The notes under the pieces are model-generated. The model had not been told where the DNA came from and ran no database searches. It worked only from the letters and a program-made list of their open reading frames with translations. The translations under genes and the position numbers were made by a program. From assembly GCF_003933745.1 (NCBI RefSeq), contig NZ_RSEB01000005.1:436475-500474 (forward strand): DNA of 64,000 nucleotides. The letters run 5' to 3'. The DNA comes from Glycomyces terrestris (GTDB taxonomy: Bacteria; Actinomycetota; Actinomycetes; Mycobacteriales; Micromonosporaceae). Of the stretch, positions 59,520 to 64,000 are shown one piece after another (the first letter of the stretch is position 1; each line of letters opens with the position of its first letter).

Positions 59520-62500
59520 TCAGCGTTCGAGGAAGGGCCGCAGCGCCTCGGCGGCGGCCCTGCCGTCGTGCACGCGGCGGGCGAACCGCCGCGACTCGGC
59601 GCCGAGTTCACGGGCCCGGTCGGGGTCCTCGACGAGCGCGACGACGGCCGCTTCGAGCGCGGGCGCCGCGGCGCGGACGACCGGCGGCTCCTCCCCCGTG
59701 CGCGCCGCCGCGGACTCGTGCAGGTCGGCGAGCACGGGCCGGCCCGCCGCCATGGCCGCGACCGCGAAGGGGCCGTAGCAGCCGAGCCCGAACCGGTCGA
59801 CCACGAGGTCGGCCCCGCGCACCAGGTCGCGCACGCGCGCGGGCGGAAGCCCCTCGACCGGGCGGTACGCGATCTTCCCGGCCGCGTCGAGCCGTTCGAG
59901 CACCGCGGCGACGTCGTCGCCCGCCGGGAGGTCCGACGGGGCGCGGAGCACGACCGGGCGGGCCCGCTCCATCACGGGCGCGTCGGAGTGCCAGCGGTCG
60001 ACGTCCGCGGTCAGCGGCAGCCAGACCGCTTCGGGCAGGTCGTCCAGGAGGTCGGGCGCGGTCGCGAACAGCGGCAGCCCGGACGCGCGGGCGAGCTCGC
60101 GGGCCTGCGCCGCCGTCGTCAGCAGCCGCTCCCGGACCTCCTCCGGAAGGTCCCGGTACACCGAGTGCGCGTGGCGGGCGGCGTGCCCCTCGGGGTCGCG
60201 GAGACCGCCGCCGTGGAGCAGCAGCGCCGCGCGGACCCCGGCGCTCCGCAGCGACGGCAGGTCGCCCAGGAGGTCGCCGCGCCCGCCGAGCACCGGACCG
60301 CCCCAGTCGGCGAGGAGGTGCGTGTACCCGAGGACCTGCGCCGCACGGCGCTCCCGGTGGCCCGGGTCGCCGAGTTCGGCGGCGGTGAAGGTCTCGTCGG
60401 CGGGGTGGCCGGGGACGCCGCGCGACCGGAGGGCGACCACCTCGACGCCCGTGTCCGGGAAGTGCCAGGCGACGGCCTTCGCGAGCGCCGCCAGCTGCCC
60501 GTCGCCGTCGACCGGGCCCAGGCCGAGGCGCACGGCGTCGCCGGGGTCGAGCCGGGGCCACGGCGTCGCGGACCCGAGGCGGGCGCGGGCGCGGACGTGC
60601 CGCACCCGGTCCGGGTCGGCGAGGAGCTGCTTGACCGCGGCGGTGACGGCGGCCGGGTCGTCGGCCCGCGCCGTCTGGCCGACGCGGTGCCGTTCGCAGT
60701 ACCGCTCGGTCGCGGGGGTCGCGGGGAGCAGCACCGGGACGCCCGCCTCGAGCGCAAGCGGCAGCTGCGGGGGCAGCGTGTCCTCGCGGGCCGGCGCGGG
60801 CAGCACCACGGCCGCCGCGGTGGACAGGAACGCGCCGACCGGGCCGGTCGGGACGACCGCGTCGGCGAACGCCGCGGTCCGCGCCGGGTCGGGGCAGACG
60901 ACGACGGTGCGGACCTCGGTGAGCCCGGCGAGGCCGCGGACGGCGGTCGCGGTCCACTCGTCGCCGGGACCGCCGTCGAGGACGGCGACGACCGGCTGGT
61001 CCGCGGGCGCGCCGGCGCGCTCGCGCAGCTCGTCGCGGGCGGGCTCGGGGGCCGCGGCCCGGGCCGGCGCGGGCCCCAGGAGCTCCTCGTAGAGCGCGGT
61101 GTAGTGCCGGGCCTGCCGCTCCCAGCTGTACTCGGACAGGATCGCCGGGTCCCGGTACGCGCGCCGGTACGCCGCCGGGTCGGCGAGGATGCGGCGGACG
61201 GCGGCGGCGAGCCCCTCGGCGTCCCCCGAGGTGTAGACCTCGCCGCTGCCGAGGCGCCGGACCTCCGCCGACATGGCGGCGACGTTCGACACGACCATCG
61301 GCAGCCGCGCGTGGCTGTACTCGAAGTACTTGTTCGGCAGCGACACCTCGTGGTTGACCGGGCCCGTCTGGAGCGGGTACACGCCGATGTCGGCCGTCTC
61401 CAGGAACCGGGGCAGGTCCGCGTAGTCGACGTAGCCGCGGAAGTGGACCCGGTCCCCGATCCCCAGGGACTCGGCGAGGGCCTTGAGCGACTGCACGTAG
61501 GGGTTGCGGTGGCGGCTGACGACCAGCGCCAGGTGCAGGTCCGGCACGAGGCGCGCGGCCTCGATCATCTCCTCGAGGCGGCGCTCCGGGGAGGCCCAGC
61601 CCGCGTACACCGCCAGCGGCACGGCCGCGTCGAGCCCGCAGGAGCTGCGGATGTCGCCCGGGTGCGGCCGGTCCGGGTCGGGCCGCAGGGGCGCGTTGAG
61701 GACCACCGCCGGGAGCCGGTCGAGGCCGTGGGTGTCCCGCAGCAGCTCGGCGAGCGGCTCGGAGACCGTGACCACCGCGTCGGCGTGCGGCAGGTAGCGG
61801 CGCTCGTAGCCGGTGAGCGCGATCCGCTGCGCGGGCGGCTGCGCGTCGAAGCCCGGGCGGAACTCGTGCGCGTCGTACACGAGCTTGACGTCGCGGCCCC
61901 TGCTCCGCAGGTGCGCGGCCGCCCGGGCGCAGATCCCCAGCGGGTACACGTCGTGGGCGTGCAGCAGGTCCGGCTTCAACCGGATGATCTTGAGCCGCAG
62001 CGCCAGCTCGATGCGGGTCGCGTTCAGGTCCAGGCGCTTCCAGGCGCGGTCGCCGAGCAGCGCCGTCCACCAGCGGCGCTCCAGGCGCTCGAGGTCGCCC
62101 TCCTCGACCTCCGTGAAGCGCACGCGCTTCTCGGTCGAGGCCGCACGGCGCTCCAGCCACTCGCGCTCGACCCTGCGGCCGAGGCGGCGCACCCCGCGCG
62201 CCGCGCGCAGCAGCCCGTCGTCGCGCGCACGGGACCGCTCCAGGCGGTCGGCCTCCAGGTCGATGCGGGCCGCCCGGACCCGGTGCGGCACCTCCAGGGC
62301 CCGGTCGGCGTCGGCGTAGGCGAGCGGGAACCGCAGCCGGGCGACGCGATCGCGCAGCCGCGGCGGCTCGGTCAGCTCCGGGAGGGGGCAGCGGTGGACG
62401 GTGTACCCGCCCCGGCGGTGCCGCTCCTCCTTGCCCGAGACGGAGAACCCGACGAGGTGGACGTCCCAGCCGTCCTCGGCCATCGACTGCGCCGCCTTCT

Positions 62501-62573
62501 GGACCCGCGAGTCCCCGTCGATCCGGTTGGCGACCACCATGACGACACGGGGAGGACGGGTCTGGGTCTCCAT
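59520..62573 (-). CDS. Multi-module glycosyltransferase with three GT-B-like sections (1017 aa)
   Basis: Residues about 1-490 are a full GT4 enzyme of the GDSRVQK subgroup (DGDSRVQKAAQSMAEDGW), with the donor-side EMIEAARLVPDLHLALVVSR and FEYSHARLPMVVSNV. Residues about 500-650 resemble an incomplete second GT4 C-domain (PPQLPLALEAGVPVLLPA). Residues about 660-1017 form a third GT-like pair with DAVRLGLGPVDGDGQL and GCYGPFAVAAMAAGRPVLADL. I infer sequential or bifunctional transfer. The start (ATG 62573) follows the UDP-sugar dehydrogenase by 29 nt, so they are co-transcribed. Confidence 0.85.
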   Translation of the reverse strand: METQTRPPRVVMVVANRIDGDSRVQKAAQSMAEDGWDVHLVGFSVSGKEERHRRGGYTVHRCPLPELTEPPRLRDRVARLRFPLAYADADRALEVPHRVRAARIDLEADRLERSRARDDGLLRAARGVRRLGRRVEREWLERRAASTEKRVRFTEVEEGDLERLERRWWTALLGDRAWKRLDLNATRIELALRLKIIRLKPDLLHAHDVYPLGICARAAAHLRSRGRDVKLVYDAHEFRPGFDAQPPAQRIALTGYERRYLPHADAVVTVSEPLAELLRDTHGLDRLPAVVLNAPLRPDPDRPHPGDIRSSCGLDAAVPLAVYAGWASPERRLEEMIEAARLVPDLHLALVVSRHRNPYVQSLKALAESLGIGDRVHFRGYVDYADLPRFLETADIGVYPLQTGPVNHEVSLPNKYFEYSHARLPMVVSNVAAMSAEVRRLGSGEVYTSGDAEGLAAAVRRILADPAAYRRAYRDPAILSEYSWERQARHYTALYEELLGPAPARAAAPEPARDELRERAGAPADQPVVAVLDGGPGDEWTATAVRGLAGLTEVRTVVVCPDPARTAAFADAVVPTGPVGAFLSTAAAVVLPAPAREDTLPPQLPLALEAGVPVLLPATPATERYCERHRVGQTARADDPAAVTAAVKQLLADPDRVRHVRARARLGSATPWPRLDPGDAVRLGLGPVDGDGQLAALAKAVAWHFPDTGVEVVALRSRGVPGHPADETFTAAELGDPGHRERRAAQVLGYTHLLADWGGPVLGGRGDLLGDLPSLRSAGVRAALLLHGGGLRDPEGHAARHAHSVYRDLPEEVRERLLTTAAQARELARASGLPLFATAPDLLDDLPEAVWLPLTADVDRWHSDAPVMERARPVVLRAPSDLPAGDDVAAVLERLDAAGKIAYRPVEGLPPARVRDLVRGADLVVDRFGLGCYGPFAVAAMAAGRPVLADLHESAAARTGEEPPVVRAAAPALEAAVVALVEDPDRARELGAESRRFARRVHDGRAAAEALRPFLER

Positions 62574-62602
62574 GCTCGGGCGGGTCCTTCCAGGCGTTCG
62601 GC

Positions 62603-63886
62603 CTAACTGCCGAGGACGATGTGGCGCCGGCCGGCCCAGGCGTGGGGGTCGGTGACGCGACGACCGTCGAGCAGGACCGTCACCCCGGGCAGGTCGGAGG
62701 GGGTCAGACCACGGTACTCGTCATGGTCGGCCTGGACGACGGCGGCCGTCACCTCTTCGCCCCGGTGCGCCGGCAGTCCCTCGGCCTCCAGTTCGGCCGG
62801 GGTGTACAGCGGGTCGGACACGAACGGCTCGGCGCCGCGCTCGCGCAGGGCCTCGACGAGCGGGAACACGCCCGAGAACGCGGTCTCCTTGACCCCGCCC
62901 CGGTAGGCGGCGCCCAGGACGAGCACCCGGCGTCCTTCGAGGCCGTCGCAGGCGGCGGCGAGGACGTCCACGGCGTACGAGGGCATGGCGCGGTTCGCGG
63001 CGCGGGCCGCGCGCACGACCGTCGCCTCCGGGTCGTTCCACAGGTACATCTGCGGGTAGATCGGGATGCAGTGGCCGCCGACGGCGATGCCGGGGCGGTG
63101 GATGTGGCTGTACGGCTGCGAGTTGCACGCCTCGATGACCTTCATGACGTCGAGGCCGCGCTGGTCGGCGAACCGCGCGAACTGGTTCGCGAGGCCGATG
63201 TTGACGTCGCGGTACGTGGTCTCGGCGAGCTTCGCCATCTCGGACGCCTCGGCGCTCCCGAGGTCCCACACGCCGTTGGGGCGCGGCAGGTCCGCGCGCT
63301 CGTCGAAGTCGAGGACGCGCTCGTAGAACGCGACGCCCGCGGCGGCCGAGGCGGCGTCGACGCCGCCGACCAGCTTCGGGTAGCGGCGCAGGTCGGCGAA
63401 GACCCGGCCGGTGAGGACCCGCTCGGGGCTGAAGACGAGGTGGAAGTCCGTGCCGACCGTCAGGCCCGACCCGGCCTCGAGCATCGGGCCGAACCGGTCG
63501 CGGGTGGTGCCGACTGGGAGCGTCGTCTCGTAGGAGACGAGCGTGCCGGGCTTGAGGCCCTTGGCGACGGCCTCGGTGGCGGCGTCCATCCAGCCGAAGT
63601 CGGGGACCCCTTCGGCGTCCACGAACAGCGGCACGACGAGCACCACGGCGTCGGACTCGGCGACGGCCGCGGTCGTGTCGGTGGTGGCGCGCAGGCGGCC
63701 CGCCGCGACGTTCTCCTTCAGGAGTTCGGCGAGGCGGTGCTCGCCCGGGAAGGGCTCGACGCCGTCGTTGACGGCCTGGACGGTCCGGGGGTTGACGTCG
63801 GCGCCGACGACCCGGTGCCCCTTCGAGGCGAACTGGACCGCCAGCGGCAGCCCGATCTTCCCCAGCGCGACCACACAGATGTTCAT
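62603..63886 (-). CDS. UDP-sugar 6-dehydrogenase, WecC/WbpA/WbpO type (427 aa)
   Basis: This NAD-dependent enzyme oxidises the C6 alcohol of a UDP-(acetamido)hexose to the uronic acid in two steps. The N-terminal Rossmann motif is VVALGKIGLPLAVQFASKGH (GxGxxG-like). The catalytic Cys lies in AVGGHCIPIYP near residue 255, and the third domain is present (RVLVLGAAYRGGVKETAFS). The WecC/WbpO-like length of about 425 aa favours an N-acetylated substrate such as UDP-ManNAc or UDP-GalNAc over UDP-Glc. It heads the two-gene unit with the 1017-residue glycosyltransferase. ATG 63886 is the start. Confidence 0.92.
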   Translation of the reverse strand: MNICVVALGKIGLPLAVQFASKGHRVVGADVNPRTVQAVNDGVEPFPGEHRLAELLKENVAAGRLRATTDTTAAVAESDAVVLVVPLFVDAEGVPDFGWMDAATEAVAKGLKPGTLVSYETTLPVGTTRDRFGPMLEAGSGLTVGTDFHLVFSPERVLTGRVFADLRRYPKLVGGVDAASAAAGVAFYERVLDFDERADLPRPNGVWDLGSAEASEMAKLAETTYRDVNIGLANQFARFADQRGLDVMKVIEACNSQPYSHIHRPGIAVGGHCIPIYPQMYLWNDPEATVVRAARAANRAMPSYAVDVLAAACDGLEGRRVLVLGAAYRGGVKETAFSGVFPLVEALRERGAEPFVSDPLYTPAELEAEGLPAHRGEEVTAAVVQADHDEYRGLTPSDLPGVTVLLDGRRVTDPHAWAGRRHIVLGS

Positions 63887-64000
63887 GGGCTCTCTTTCTG
63901 ACGAGTTGCGTTGCGCCTTTAGCTACGCAGCCGAGAGTGAACAGCGCCCGAACGCCAGGAGGCGTGTCGATGTCGGATTGGGGCATCGACGGTGCAGGGC

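Overview
The window is chromosomal DNA from a high-GC actinomycete. Codons end almost always in G or C and GTG/TTG starts are frequent. A BldC orthologue, the 33-residue ribosomal protein bS22, a SigE-family ECF sigma factor, long-form HPF and a UbiD/UbiA pair of the futalosine type all point to mycelial Actinobacteria. I cannot fix the genus; Glycomycetaceae or Micromonosporales would fit. No tRNA, rRNA, CRISPR array, prophage or insertion sequence was seen.

Layout. 1-12.5 kb: the 5' two thirds or less of secA (minus), two tandem-domain acetyltransferases, an L,D-transpeptidase lipoprotein, HPF, ComF, an ABC permease with its adaptor (no ATPase), a ferritin-like protein and a DEAD-box helicase. 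12.5-17.8 kb: small membrane proteins, MarC, an ECF sigma factor overlapping a membrane partner, a PH-domain protein with a 53-residue membrane protein, and a SPOUT methyltransferase. 18-24 kb: an MFS transporter overlapping acetoacetyl-CoA synthetase, divergent from a FadR-type GntR regulator, then Rrf2 and BrkB/YihY genes. 24-32 kb: plant cell wall degradation. A 1243-residue secreted fusion (CE12 esterase, Fn3, beta-sandwich, PL11 rhamnogalacturonan lyase, CBM2) lies near a CBM2-GH6 cellobiohydrolase, with a cysteine desulfhydrase-like gene, an Lrp regulator and bldC between them. Both polysaccharidase genes have LacI-type operator candidates, and the cellobiohydrolase one resembles a CebR box.

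32-41 kb: a TetR regulator with a DHA2 drug exporter and a perfect 22-bp palindrome, ubiD-ubiA of menaquinone synthesis, an NAD(P)-binding protein divergent from a second TetR around another palindrome, and an OafA-type acyltransferase. 41-47.7 kb: a four-gene nuoKLMN operon without nuoA-J, followed by htpX. The interiors of nuoM and nuoN carry in-frame nucleotide repeats with atypical codons. 47.8-51.6 kb: DUF2516, bS22, an excisionase-like HTH protein, a membrane-anchored HExxH protein and proline dehydrogenase. 51.8-63.9 kb: a surface-glycan cluster of five overlapping glycosyltransferase-type genes, a divergent glycosyltransferase with a hexapeptide acetyltransferase, a 1017-residue multi-module glycosyltransferase and a UDP-sugar dehydrogenase.

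The least expected signals are the repeat insertions in nuoM/nuoN, the orphan NDH-1 membrane module, the esterase-lyase fusion, and the two stand-alone glycosyltransferase N-domain proteins in the glycan cluster.
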